This document shows, piece after piece, positions 18,073 to 26,401 of a stretch of 64,000 nt of DNA; position 1 is the first letter of the stretch; each line of letters starts with the position of its first letter. Source of the DNA: Chloroflexota bacterium (GTDB taxonomy: Bacteria > Chloroflexota > Limnocylindria > Limnocylindrales > CSP1-4). A model generated the notes under the pieces. The model ran no database searches, was not told the origin of the DNA, and saw nothing but the letters and a program-made list of their open reading frames with translations. The DNA lies in NCBI GenBank assembly GCA_003141455.1, contig PLMA01000058.1, positions 41,214 to 105,213 on the forward strand, given 5' to 3'. The position numbers were made by a program, and so were the translations under genes.

Positions 18073-19377
18073 CTACGGAGTCCGGTCGACGGGGCGCGGT
18101 AGTTGCTGCGCCCCCGACCCCACGCTCTCGGGCAGCCGCCTGGTTGCGGGGAGGACCGCCAGGGCGATCAGGACGATGGCGATCGCTCCAAGGCAGGCAG
18201 AGACCGCGTACAGCCCGCGGATCGTGAGCCAGCTCGCGAGCACGCCGCCCAGCCCGGATCCGATGATCGACGACATGCTGAGCGTGACGCCGTTGAGGAT
18301 CCCCTGGGCTGTGGCTGCCGTTCCTTTCGGCGCCTCGCGGGACACGAAGGCTATCCCGCCGATCAGCAGCAGGCCGTAGCCGGCGCCCTGCACCAACGAG
18401 AACCCGATGAGGAGCGATGGGTCGGTGACGATCACATTCGCCACCTGGCGGGCGACGAGAATCGCCATGCCCAGCACGATGAGGCGCTCCGTTCCGAAAC
18501 GGCGCGCCAGCTGCGGGAAGAAGAGCATGAACGGGATCTCGAGCGCGGCGCCGAACGACCAGGCCCATCCGACCGCCTCGCTGGATCCGCCGAGTTGGCG
18601 GACGTAGATCGAGAAGAAAGCGAGCTGCGAGTAGACCGCGGTCCAGCCGGCCAGCGCGCCGATCAAGAACAGGGCGATGGGCCGATGGCTCAGGACACGG
18701 CCCGGCGCCCGTCGAAGACTGGCACCGCGCACACCCATCGACCGCCCCGGCAGCAGCGTGGACGCAAGACCGCCGAGCAGGACCATCGGGACGAACACGA
18801 GGAAGAGGGCGCCATAGCCGTCGGCGCGGACCAGAACGCCGATGATCGGGGCGGCGATCATGAAGCTGAACGATCCCCACATCCGAACGCGGGCGTAGCG
18901 GGTGCGATCCGAGCCGATCATGTCGAGCACCCGGACGTCCATCATCGGGGCCATGCCGGACATGCCGAACGCGAAGGCCGCGGCGGACACTACCAGCAGC
19001 GGCGACGCGCCGACGTTCGCGAGCCCCACGCCACCCGTACCCGCGAGGACGGCGGCGGCGGGAATGAACAAGCGTGCCGTGGGGAACCGGTCGTGGAGCA
19101 TGCCCCACGTCGGCGCGCCGAAGAGGGCCACCGCCGAGGTGAACGCCGCGAGAGCGCCGATGCCCCCGAACCCGATGCCGAGGCTCTGGTAGTAAAGGGA
19201 CAGGTAGGGCGCGTAGGCGGCGACCGACGCATACAGAATGACGTAGGCGATCGATGCGCGAGCCAATTCCAGATCACTTCCCTGCTTGGTCGTCCGCCCG
19301 TTCCGCTCCGCCCCTGCTCTGCAGTCTGCCACCTGGCGCCTCAGTACGCTGAGTGGCACGCATCCCGTGGCCGCCAC
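18073..19377 (-). CDS. MFS transporter
   Basis: The 434-residue product has about 12 membrane segments beginning at LARASIAYVILYASVAAYAPYL. It resembles the MFS_1/'PPP' branch (nucleoside or phenylpropionate permease-like), with WGMLHDRFPTARLF as the loop 2-3 motif and SREAPKGTAATAQGILNG in the second half. The ORF start GTG 19377 lies 13 nt after the histidine-phosphatase stop but lacks a Shine-Dalgarno site. TTG 19266, behind AGGGAAG, would remove a charged ~37-residue extension and is a realistic alternative. Last gene of a minus-strand series running from fchA. Confidence 0.78.
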   Translation of the reverse strand: MAATGCVPLSVLRRQVADCRAGAERNGRTTKQGSDLELARASIAYVILYASVAAYAPYLSLYYQSLGIGFGGIGALAAFTSAVALFGAPTWGMLHDRFPTARLFIPAAAVLAGTGGVGLANVGASPLLVVSAAAFAFGMSGMAPMMDVRVLDMIGSDRTRYARVRMWGSFSFMIAAPIIGVLVRADGYGALFLVFVPMVLLGGLASTLLPGRSMGVRGASLRRAPGRVLSHRPIALFLIGALAGWTAVYSQLAFFSIYVRQLGGSSEAVGWAWSFGAALEIPFMLFFPQLARRFGTERLIVLGMAILVARQVANVIVTDPSLLIGFSLVQGAGYGLLLIGGIAFVSREAPKGTAATAQGILNGVTLSMSSIIGSGLGGVLASWLTIRGLYAVSACLGAIAIVLIALAVLPATRRLPESVGSGAQQLPRPVDRTP

Positions 19378-19390
19378 CCGCCGCCGCGAG

Positions 19391-20101
19391 CTAGCCCCAG
19401 GGCGCCTCGCCGGGCGAGCGAAGGTGGCTGACGTCGTTGGCGAGGATCAGCTGGGCTCCGCCCGGGCCGTCCCCGTGCTCGTAGCGCAGGACCGTCAGGT
19501 TCGTGTTCCCCTGGACGAAGCGGAGCCGGTAGTCCCGCACGGGGATGCCGAGTGCGAGACACAGCAGGATGCGAATGAGAGTGCCGTGGGCGACGACCAG
19601 GACGCGGCGCTCGCCCTCGGACTCGGCCGGGCGGCCCGCCTCGGGTGAGCCTCGGTGGGTTGACGCCAACCCATTCGGGCCTGCCACTTCGGACGCAAGC
19701 AGATCGACTAGGAAGCTCAGCGCTCGTGCCGCTACCTCGTCGCCCGATTCTCCACCGGGCGTTGGCGTGGCAGCCGGATCGCGATCCCAGCGCTCCAGAA
19801 GCTCCGGATCGCGGGCCTCGATCTCCGCGTTTGTCAGGCCCTCCCAACGCCCGTAGTCGCGCTCGATCAGCCGGTCGTCCACTTCCACCGGCCGGCCTGT
19901 CGCGACGATCTGGGCCGTTTCCAGCGCGCGAAGCATCGGGCTGGAGAAGATGCGGTCGATTCGAACGCCGGCCAGCCGATGCGCCAGAGCCTCCGCCTGA
20001 CGGCGGCCCTCCGGCCTCAGCGCTACGTCGAGCTGACTCCCAAGCCAGACGTCCTGGCCGGCGTCCGGGAGACCATGTCGGGTGAGCAGCAGGTTGAGCA
20101 T
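19391..20101 (-). CDS. Histidine phosphatase family protein (phosphoglycerate-mutase-like)
   Basis: The 236-residue protein has the catalytic LLLTRHG motif (R8-H9, phosphohistidine) at the N-terminus, IFSSPMLRALETAQIV, ERDYGRWEGL and the second catalytic His in VVAHGTLIR. This is a complete histidine-phosphatase active site. Members dephosphorylate sugars, alpha-ribazole phosphate or other small molecules; the substrate is not evident. It starts 10 nt after the fhs stop on the same strand, so it is probably part of the fchA-folD-fhs transcript. A ~28-residue Gly/Ser/Glu-rich insert lies before the second His. Confidence 0.85.
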   Translation of the reverse strand: MLNLLLTRHGLPDAGQDVWLGSQLDVALRPEGRRQAEALAHRLAGVRIDRIFSSPMLRALETAQIVATGRPVEVDDRLIERDYGRWEGLTNAEIEARDPELLERWDRDPAATPTPGGESGDEVAARALSFLVDLLASEVAGPNGLASTHRGSPEAGRPAESEGERRVLVVAHGTLIRILLCLALGIPVRDYRLRFVQGNTNLTVLRYEHGDGPGGAQLILANDVSHLRSPGEAPWG

Positions 20102-20111
20102 GGCGCCCAGC

Positions 20112-21839
20112 CTAGAACAGGCCGACGATGTTCCCGTCCGCGTCGATGTCGATCGACTCGCCGGCCGGGTGCGAGGGCAGGCCCGGCATAGTGCGCATCT
20201 CGCCGAGCAAAGGCGTGATGAAGCCGGCTCCGGCAGATAGATGAACTTCGCGGATGGGAACCCGGAAGCCGGTGGGCCGGCCCTTCAAGGACGGATCGTG
20301 GCTCAGCGAGAGGTGAGTCTTCGCCATGCAGACCGGCAGCTTCCCGTAACCCAGCTCCTCGTACAGCTTCAAGGCCTTCGTGGCGGCCGGCAGCTCGTCA
20401 ACGCCCCGGGCGCCGTAGATGCGCACCGCGATCGTCTCGATCTTCTCGCGGAGCGGGGCGTCGTCCGGGTAGAGGAACTGGAAGTCCGGCGCCCCAACCT
20501 GCGCCGCGGACCAGACGGCACGGGCCAGGTCCTCCGCGCCCGCTCCCCCGTCGGCGAAGTGGCGGCTGACGACGACCTCGCGCGCGCCCGCGGCCAGAGC
20601 CACTTCCCGAATCGCGGCAGCCTCCGCCTCCGTGTCGGTGGGGAAGTGGTTGATGGCCACGACCACCGGAACGTTGAAGACGCGCACGTTCTCGATCTGG
20701 GCGGCCAGGTTGGCCGAGCCGCGCCGGACCGCCTCCACGTTCTCTTCCTCGAGAGCCGGATCGAGCGGCTTGCCGGCCACGATCCGGCCGACGCCGCCGT
20801 GCATCTTGAGCGCCCTGACCGTCGCCACCATGACCGCCGCGTCCGGCCGCAGCCCGCTCTGGCGGCACTTGATGTCGAAGAACTTCTCGGCGCCCATGTC
20901 GGCACCGAAGCCGGCCTCGGTGCACGCGATCTCGCAAGTGGCCAGCGCCAGCCGATCGGCCAGGACGCTGTTGTTGCCGTGGGCGATGTTGGCGAACGGG
21001 CCGCAATGGACGAAGGCGGGCCCGCCCTCGAGGGTCTGCAGAAGGTTCGGCTTGATCGCGTCGAGCAGCAGGACCGTCATCGAGCCCGCGCACCGCAGGT
21101 CCTCGGCGGTGATGCGGCGGCCGTCGAAGGTGGTGGCGACGACCATTCGACCGAGTCGCGCCCGCAGGTCGTGGATGTCGGAGGCGAGCGCGAGAGCCGC
21201 CATCACCTCGCTGGCGACTGTGATCTGCCATTCGGTCTCGCGCGGGTAGCCGTTCTCGCGACCGCCCATCCCGACGATCGCCTTTCGGAGAGCCCGATCG
21301 CTGATGTCGACGACCCGCGGCCACAGGACGCCCAGCGGGTCGATGCCGTGCGGGTTGCCGTGGGTCAGAGAGTTGTCGACGAAAGCCGCGAGCAGGTTGT
21401 GGGCCGCCCCGACGGCGTGGTTGTCGCCGGTCAGGTGGAGGTTGAAGTCCTCCATCGGGATCACCTGGCTGTAGCCACCGCCCGCGGCGCCGCCCTTGAT
21501 CCCGAAGACCGGGCCGAGCGAAGGCTGGCGGATGCAGACCGCCGCCTTGTGTCCGAGGCGGTTCAATCCCTGGACCAGGCCGATGTTCGTGGTTGTCTTG
21601 CCCTCGCCGAGAGGCGTTGGCGTGATCGCGGTCACGACGACGTACTTGCCGCGTTTGCCCTTGGCCGCGGCTTCGGCCTCCAGCCGCTCGATCCCTTCGA
21701 GGCGAACCTTGGCCTTGAAGGGTCCGTACAGCTCCACTTCGTCGTCGCGCAGCCCGAGCTCTCGGGCGAGGTCCATGATCGGCCGCGGCGAAACGGAGCG
21801 GGCGATCTCGAGGCTGCTGGGCATACCACCGCCGCTCAT
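20112..21839 (-). CDS. fhs: Formate-tetrahydrofolate ligase
   Basis: The 575-residue enzyme interconverts formate + THF + ATP and 10-formyl-THF + ADP + Pi. ATG 21839 (MSGGGMPSS) has GGAGG 7 nt upstream; the ORF start at 22010 overlaps folD and is rejected. The P-loop TPTPLGEGKTTT (about 73-84) and conserved FGIKGGAAGGGYSQVIPMEDFNLHLTGD, DMGAEKFFDIKCR and MPGLPSHPAGE blocks are intact. It is the third gene of fchA-folD-fhs, 40 nt after folD. In a histidine-degrading cell it can run backwards to recover ATP and formate from one-carbon units. Confidence 0.96.
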   Translation of the reverse strand: MSGGGMPSSLEIARSVSPRPIMDLARELGLRDDEVELYGPFKAKVRLEGIERLEAEAAAKGKRGKYVVVTAITPTPLGEGKTTTNIGLVQGLNRLGHKAAVCIRQPSLGPVFGIKGGAAGGGYSQVIPMEDFNLHLTGDNHAVGAAHNLLAAFVDNSLTHGNPHGIDPLGVLWPRVVDISDRALRKAIVGMGGRENGYPRETEWQITVASEVMAALALASDIHDLRARLGRMVVATTFDGRRITAEDLRCAGSMTVLLLDAIKPNLLQTLEGGPAFVHCGPFANIAHGNNSVLADRLALATCEIACTEAGFGADMGAEKFFDIKCRQSGLRPDAAVMVATVRALKMHGGVGRIVAGKPLDPALEEENVEAVRRGSANLAAQIENVRVFNVPVVVAINHFPTDTEAEAAAIREVALAAGAREVVVSRHFADGGAGAEDLARAVWSAAQVGAPDFQFLYPDDAPLREKIETIAVRIYGARGVDELPAATKALKLYEELGYGKLPVCMAKTHLSLSHDPSLKGRPTGFRVPIREVHLSAGAGFITPLLGEMRTMPGLPSHPAGESIDIDADGNIVGLF

Positions 21840-21879
21840 AGAGCAGCCTCCGGGCTGTTGGGCGTGGGCGCGGCCGGGT

Positions 21880-22803
21880 TCATCGCGGTGCGCCCTGGGC
21901 GACCGCGGTACCCAGCTCGGCCTGGTCCGTGGCGGCCCGCAGCAAGTGGCTGAGCAGCAGAGCGTTGGTGAGCGGCCCGACGCCGCCCGGCACCGGAGTG
22001 ATGGCCGCAACCACGTCCTTCGCCGACTCGAAGTCCACGTCGCCTACGAGCTGCTCGCCCACCACGTTGATCCCCACGTCCACGACGACGACTCCAGGGG
22101 AGAGCATCTCCCCGGTAACGAGGCCCGGGCGGCCGGCGGCTACGATCAGGATCTCGGCGTCACGGGTGTGATGGCCCAGGTCCCGGGTCTTGGAATGCAG
22201 CACCGTGACGCTGCCGTGCTCGCGCAGCAGGAGCAGCGCCGCGGGCTTGCCGACCACGTTCGACCGCCCGATGACGACGACGCGCTTGCCGGCGATCTCG
22301 ATCCCCGAGCGCTTCAGGATCTCGACCGAGGCCTGGGCCGTGGCCGGCAGGAAGCCTTCATAGCCCAGGGACAGCAGTCCTGCGTTGCGGGGGTGGATAC
22401 CGTCGATGTCCTTGGCCGGATCGATCGAATCGATGACCGTTCGCAGCGGGATGTGCGCCGGCAGCGGCATCTGGACGATGATCCCCGCCACGGCCGGATC
22501 GGCGTTTAGGCGTTCGATCTCCGTGCAGAGCGCGTCGGCCGTCACGTCCGCGCCGATCTCGACCAGCCGACCGTTGACGCCGACCTTCTCGCACGTGCGA
22601 AGGATCTGCCGCAGGTACACCGCCGACGGGGCGTCCGCGCCGACGAGAACGATCGCGAGACTCGGCGAGTAGCCCCAGCGCACCTTGAACCGCGCGAAGC
22701 CCTCGGTCAGGCTCGCCCGAATCTCGGCCGCGATCGGGCCGCCCGCCAGCAGCCGCGGACCGGCTTGGGCCGGGGCGATCGCTCCCTCTCCGGGGGCGGT
22801 CAT
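21880..22803 (-). CDS. folD: FolD-type methylene-THF dehydrogenase lacking the catalytic lysine
   Basis: The 307-residue Rossmann-fold protein is clearly FolD by length and by VQMPLP (Q111), AKDIDGIHP (D134), GRSNVVGKP (~179-187) and ITPVPGGVGPLT. Against the E. coli segment Y-V-A-S-K-R-K-A-C-E-E-V-G it reads YLRQILRTCEKVG. The catalytic Lys54 is thus Ile67, the second Lys is Arg, and the usual PCTP is PATA (153-156). Family knowledge: this lysine is needed for cyclohydrolase and less strictly for dehydrogenase activity. Inference: this is a mono-functional dehydrogenase. It overlaps fchA by 4 bp (translational coupling), and fchA encodes an enzyme able to supply the cyclohydrolase step. Confidence 0.9.
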   Translation of the reverse strand: MTAPGEGAIAPAQAGPRLLAGGPIAAEIRASLTEGFARFKVRWGYSPSLAIVLVGADAPSAVYLRQILRTCEKVGVNGRLVEIGADVTADALCTEIERLNADPAVAGIIVQMPLPAHIPLRTVIDSIDPAKDIDGIHPRNAGLLSLGYEGFLPATAQASVEILKRSGIEIAGKRVVVIGRSNVVGKPAALLLLREHGSVTVLHSKTRDLGHHTRDAEILIVAAGRPGLVTGEMLSPGVVVVDVGINVVGEQLVGDVDFESAKDVVAAITPVPGGVGPLTNALLLSHLLRAATDQAELGTAVAQGAPR

Positions 22804-23468
22804 TCGTCCTCCGGATCGCGGACCTTACCGGAAAGCACGGTCTCGCGAGTCCGCGCCGCCACGGCCGCGATGTCGTGGAGGGCCTCGTCGAGCTGACGGC
22901 TCATTGTCTCGTTGTAGCCCTCGTCGCCGGTGGAGGGCAGGTTGATGTTGACGTTCTCAGCGGCACCGCGCGCGGCCGCCTCGCCCAGGAGCGCCGCCAC
23001 GAGGACGTCGCTCGCCGCGTTGACGTTGCTGCGGCCCGCCAGCGCGTCGGCGGCGTTGACAAGGGCGACGCATGCCTTCACGCATTCCCATGGCGCATCG
23101 GACGCAGCTCGCGCCGCCGTCTCGATGGCCGCCTTCCGGGCCGCCAGCTGCGTCTCGGTCTCGCGGGGCAGCTTGAGAGCGGCCGCGTAGCCGGCGTATG
23201 CCTCGGCGTCTCTGTCGGCCAACCGCAGGAACTCGGAAGCCAGGGTTCGACCGCCTTCGCCACAACGGGCGAGAGTCATCTCATAGGCTGCGTACTTGGC
23301 CCGGCCGGTCGAGAGGCTCGCGACCATCGCCACGAGCGACGCCCCTAACGCTCCCGCCAGTGCCGAGGCCGCTCCTCCTCCGGGAACAGGCTCAGCCGAC
23401 GAAAGGCTCTCGGTGAACTGGCGAACCGTCAGATCCGCGAACGATTCGGGCTTGGATGCTTGGTCCAT
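22800..23468 (-). CDS. fchA: Formimino-THF cyclodeaminase / methenyl-THF cyclohydrolase
   Basis: The 222-residue, mainly helical protein is of the FTCD_C (cyclodeaminase/cyclohydrolase) family. Hallmarks are PVPGGGAASALAGALGASLVAMVA near residues 28-51, the DAEAY segment, and SNVNAASDVLVAALLGEAAARGAAENVNINL. The family converts 5-formimino-THF to 5,10-methenyl-THF + NH3, and some members hydrolyse methenyl-THF to 10-formyl-THF. It completes the FtcD reaction encoded at 4005-4967 and feeds FolD and Fhs. ATG 23468 has no Shine-Dalgarno site but has TACAAT 6 nt upstream, indicating a leaderless operon start. First gene of the operon. Confidence 0.92.
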   Translation of the reverse strand: MDQASKPESFADLTVRQFTESLSSAEPVPGGGAASALAGALGASLVAMVASLSTGRAKYAAYEMTLARCGEGGRTLASEFLRLADRDAEAYAGYAAALKLPRETETQLAARKAAIETAARAASDAPWECVKACVALVNAADALAGRSNVNAASDVLVAALLGEAAARGAAENVNINLPSTGDEGYNETMSRQLDEALHDIAAVAARTRETVLSGKVRDPEDE

Positions 23469-23474
23469 GGCGCG

Positions 23475-23480
23475 ATTGTA
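23475..23480 (-). promoter_or_regulatory. -10-like hexamer TACAAT, 6 nt before fchA
   Basis: Minus-strand TACAAT (5/6 match to TATAAT), then 6 nt, then ATG of fchA. Probable promoter of the fchA-folD-fhs operon with a leaderless transcript. No good -35 is seen. Confidence 0.55.
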
Positions 23481-23550
23481 GGCACCCGGCCGGCTCGCGC
23501 GTTTAGGTTTCGGGTTTCTCTCCGGATGCCGGGTTCCTTCCGGGCCGGCC

Positions 23551-23820
23551 TCAGTCCCAACAAACCTCGTCGTCCACGCCGTCGACCGTCCAGCGGCGCG
23601 ACCAATGCTGGAAGCTCAAAGCCAGGCGAGCGCCGGGCGTCTCGACCTCGAAGACGGTTCGGGGCCCTACGGCGGCTTTGTAGGCCGAGTGTTCTCGACG
23701 AACGGCAGTGAGCCGTCTCACCGGCAGGCGGACCTGGCCCCAGGTGATCTCGCGCGGGGTGCCGTCGAACCAGTCGGCTCGAACGCGCACATCCACAGGC
23801 TCCATGCGGACGATGGCCAT
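23551..23820 (-). CDS. SOS-controlled DUF6504-like small protein
   Basis: The 89-residue soluble protein (MAIVRMEPVDVRVRADWFDGTP) has the pattern I associate with DUF6504: RADWFDGTPREITWGQVRLPVRRL, an AVRREHSAY centre and a final SFQHWSRRWTVDGVDDEV. That family is uncharacterised and is often annotated near or fused to Y-family polymerase genes; this association is from memory. AGAGGAG lies ~9 nt before ATG. Its promoter has a perfect -35 and carries two LexA boxes (23878-23930), so it should be among the tightly repressed, damage-induced genes. No catalytic motif is visible. It stands alone. Confidence 0.7.
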   Translation of the reverse strand: MAIVRMEPVDVRVRADWFDGTPREITWGQVRLPVRRLTAVRREHSAYKAAVGPRTVFEVETPGARLALSFQHWSRRWTVDGVDDEVCWD

Positions 23821-23877
23821 TGTGGTTGCTCCTCTTGCCTTTGGCGGGCCGTCGCTCGCTCGGGCATTGAGCGGGAT

Positions 23878-23930
23878 GAACGGACGTTCTATTACTAACC
23901 AAATCTACCTGAACGGATGTTCTATGTCAA
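23878..23930 (-). promoter_or_regulatory. Promoter with two LexA (SOS) boxes
   Basis: On the minus strand TTGACA (plus 23925-23930), a 17-nt spacer and TAGATT (plus 23902-23907) form a strong sigma-70-type promoter. GAAC-GGAT-GTTC (plus 23911-23922) fills the spacer. A second box, GAAC-GGAC-GTTC (plus 23878-23889), covers about +6 to +17. Box starts are 33 bp apart, near three helical turns. Both fit the Gram-positive LexA consensus GAAC-N4-GTTC. Confidence 0.85.
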
Positions 23931-24079
23931 GGTTTGACGTTTCGAACGTCCGGTCATGGCAAGAGGATCGCCGGCGCGGGTGACAGCTAGCGTGGCACGG
24001 CGGAGGCGTCGCTCGGGTCGACTTATCGCAGCGCCCTCCGCCCGGTCTGGAATACGGGCGGCCAGTCGGGCACGGGCGC

Positions 24080-25033
24080 CTAGTCGGACGCGATCTCCGG
24101 CGCCCTCCCCCGGCGTGCCAGGGCCGCGACGGCCGCGCGCAGTCGGCCTTGGGCAACGGCGACGCCCAGGAGGACCACCAACGCCCCGACCGGCTCGTTC
24201 CAGGCGACCCGCTCGCTCAGGAACGCCACACCCACGACGATCGCGAAGAGCGGTATCAAGTACGTGACCATGCTCGCGGTCGACGGGCCGGCTTCCCTAA
24301 CGATCTGATAGCTGAAGACAAAGGCGATCCCCGAGCCGAGCGCACCCAGGCCGAGCATCGCCAGGACCGGGTCCAGCGCGATCGGGCCGGGCAGGGGACC
24401 AGCGGCTATGGCAAGCGGCAGGAGCACTGCCGCGCCGCACGCGACCTGTCCCGTGGCGAGCCCGATGCCGCTCTCCGGCAGTCCGGTGAGGTGGCGGCGC
24501 ACGTAGGGGTAGGCAACGCCGTAGCAGGTCACCGCCCCGACGCACGCGGCAATGCCCGTCCACTCCCCCGCGCCCAGCCCCTCCCAGACGCCGACGACGA
24601 CGAGGATTCCGAGGAAGCCGACAAGCAGGCCAACGACGCGCTCGGCGTTTGGCTTCTCTTCCGGAAAGGCGAGAAGGATCACGGCCAGCGTGGTCAGCGG
24701 CGTGGCTGCGTTGATGATGCCGGCCAGCACGGACGAGACGTGCGTCTCGCCGATGGCGAAGAGCGTGAACGGCACGCTGTTCATCAGCATCGCCACGACG
24801 AAGAGATGGCGCCAGGTCGAGAGGCCGCGCGGCAGCCGCGCTCCGGTGATGACCGACAGCACGACCAGCGCGCTCGCCCCGATAGCCAGTCGGACGAACG
24901 CCACCTGCACCGGCGCGAGCATCTGCAGCCCGAGCTTGATCCACCAGAAGGAACAGCCCCAGGTCGCGGCCAGCAGCACGAACACAACCTGCCAGGGCAG
25001 GAGGTGTTGGCGGCTGCGGCCGGTCGAGGTCAT
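24080..25033 (-). CDS. EamA/DMT family transporter
   Basis: The 317-residue membrane protein has ten predicted transmembrane segments arranged as two EamA repeats. The first starts at LPWQVVFVLLAATWGCSFWWIKLGLQ; the second covers roughly residues 155-290 and ends in YLIPLFAIVVGVAFLSERVAWNEPVGALVVLLGVAVA, a typical EamA closing motif. An AGAGAGGA site precedes ATG 25033. DMT members export amino acids, nucleotides or other metabolites. The substrate cannot be assigned. Divergent from ada at 25175 and downstream of the SOS promoter region, without an SOS box of its own. Confidence 0.87.
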   Translation of the reverse strand: MTSTGRSRQHLLPWQVVFVLLAATWGCSFWWIKLGLQMLAPVQVAFVRLAIGASALVVLSVITGARLPRGLSTWRHLFVVAMLMNSVPFTLFAIGETHVSSVLAGIINAATPLTTLAVILLAFPEEKPNAERVVGLLVGFLGILVVVGVWEGLGAGEWTGIAACVGAVTCYGVAYPYVRRHLTGLPESGIGLATGQVACGAAVLLPLAIAAGPLPGPIALDPVLAMLGLGALGSGIAFVFSYQIVREAGPSTASMVTYLIPLFAIVVGVAFLSERVAWNEPVGALVVLLGVAVAQGRLRAAVAALARRGRAPEIASD

Positions 25034-25161
25034 GGCGCGATCCTCTCTGCTGGTCTCATTCGGCGGAGGTTACTCGCACGCGGCGATTCCTTCTTCCGGG
25101 CTTGTGGTTTGCCTCGCCAGGCCAAAACCGAAGGCCGGAAGCCATGCCATCCCAAGGCCGC

Positions 25162-25167
25162 TATTCT
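25162..25167 (+). promoter_or_regulatory. -10-like hexamer TATTCT, 7 nt before ada
   Basis: TATTCT then 7 nt then the ada ATG. No Shine-Dalgarno site is present. Matches the leaderless pattern seen at other genes here. Confidence 0.5.
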
Positions 25168-25174
25168 CGGTGGC

Positions 25175-26392
25175 ATGAATGCAGTGGAGCGTTTCGCGGC
25201 CGTTGGGCGGCTCGCAACGGACGCCGAGTGGGCGGCCGTCTCGGCACGCCGCGCGGCCAGGCCTTTCCTCTTCCTCGTGACGAGCACCGGCATCCTGTGC
25301 ACGCCCGGCTGCCCGGCCCGGACCCCGAGTCGGGACCGCATTCGCGTGGTGACGGGCCCAGCCGATGCCCTGGCGGCCGGCGCTCGGGCGTGCCTTCGCT
25401 GCCGACCGGATCGACTCTTCGGCTTCGAAACGAACGGGCCGGCAGCGGCCACGGCCGCGGGTGCAGCGACGCGCGGGCCGGTCGAGGACGCCACAGCCCG
25501 AATCGCCGCGGCGCTGGATGCAGGCGACGACCTGCCGAGCGACCGAGAGTTGGCCGGGCCGCTCGGCCTCACCGAGCGCAGGCTCCGAGAGATCTTCCGG
25601 GAGAGGCTCGGCGTGACGCCCCGGGCGTGGGCCGTGGCCCGGCGCGCGGAGCTACTCCGGTCGCGACTTGCCGGCGGCCAGCCGGTGCTGCCCGCGCTCT
25701 TCGACGCGGGCTACGGCTCGGCGAGCGCCGCCTACGAGGCCGCGAACGGCGAGCTGGGGATGGCGCCGGGACGGTATCGAACCGGGGCTGCGGGCGAGTC
25801 GATCCGCTGGACGATAGCCCCGATCCCCCAGGGAGTGGCGCTGGTCGCGGCCACGGAGCGGGGACTGTGCTCCATTCTCATGGGCCACGAAACGGAAGCC
25901 CTCGCCACGGAGCTTCAAGCCGAGTTCCCGCGGGCGGCCCTCGCCCGCGACGACGCCGCGCTCACCGGCGTGGCCGGAATCGTGTCCGACCTGGCTGCGG
26001 GCCGGCGGCGCCCGGAGGCGGACGCGCTGCCGCTCGACGTCCACGCGACGGCGTTCCGGCGCCGGGTCTGGGAGGCTCTGCGGCGCATCCCCGCCGGCGA
26101 GACGCGCTCCTACGGCGAAGTCGCCGCGGCCGTGGGCGCTCCACGGGCGGCTCGGGCGGTGGGCACGGCCTGCGCCACGAACCCGGTCCCCATCGTGGTG
26201 CCGTGCCACCGCGTCGTCGGCGCGCACGGCTCACTCGGCGGTTACGCTGGGGGCCTGGCTCGAAAGCGTCAGCTCCTCGATGCCGAGGCCGAGGCCGGTG
26301 GCACCAGACAAGGCTCAACGGAGCCGCGAGTTGAGCTGCGGCCCCGTCGGCTGAGGTTGCATATTGCGGCCGCCAAGCGGCAGCACTATTGA
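25175..26392 (+). CDS. ada: Ada-type regulator / O6-methylguanine-DNA methyltransferase
   Basis: The 405-residue, three-domain protein starts at ATG 25175; the ORF track extension to 24149 is antisense to the EamA gene. Residues 1-80 are the Ada zinc domain: C42, C46, C73 and C76 have exactly the spacing of Ada Cys38/42/69/72, where the first Cys accepts methyl from phosphotriesters. Residues ~100-200 are an AraC-type HTH (LAGPLGLTERRLREIFRERLG). Residues ~205-370 are the MGMT domain with PCHRV (C344). Methylated Ada usually activates its own gene. A basic ~45-residue C-terminal tail is extra. Part of a repair-rich stretch. Confidence 0.93.
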   Translation: MNAVERFAAVGRLATDAEWAAVSARRAARPFLFLVTSTGILCTPGCPARTPSRDRIRVVTGPADALAAGARACLRCRPDRLFGFETNGPAAATAAGAATRGPVEDATARIAAALDAGDDLPSDRELAGPLGLTERRLREIFRERLGVTPRAWAVARRAELLRSRLAGGQPVLPALFDAGYGSASAAYEAANGELGMAPGRYRTGAAGESIRWTIAPIPQGVALVAATERGLCSILMGHETEALATELQAEFPRAALARDDAALTGVAGIVSDLAAGRRRPEADALPLDVHATAFRRRVWEALRRIPAGETRSYGEVAAAVGAPRAARAVGTACATNPVPIVVPCHRVVGAHGSLGGYAGGLARKRQLLDAEAEAGGTRQGSTEPRVELRPRRLRLHIAAAKRQHY

Positions 26393-26401
26393 GTCGAGCG
26401 G

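Noticed and set aside
20241-21953. Plus-strand 570-aa ORF
   Set aside because: Antisense shadow of fhs, which has complete conserved motifs.
24149-25174. N-terminal extension of the ada ORF
   Set aside because: Antisense to the EamA gene; the Ada zinc domain begins at the internal ATG 25175.
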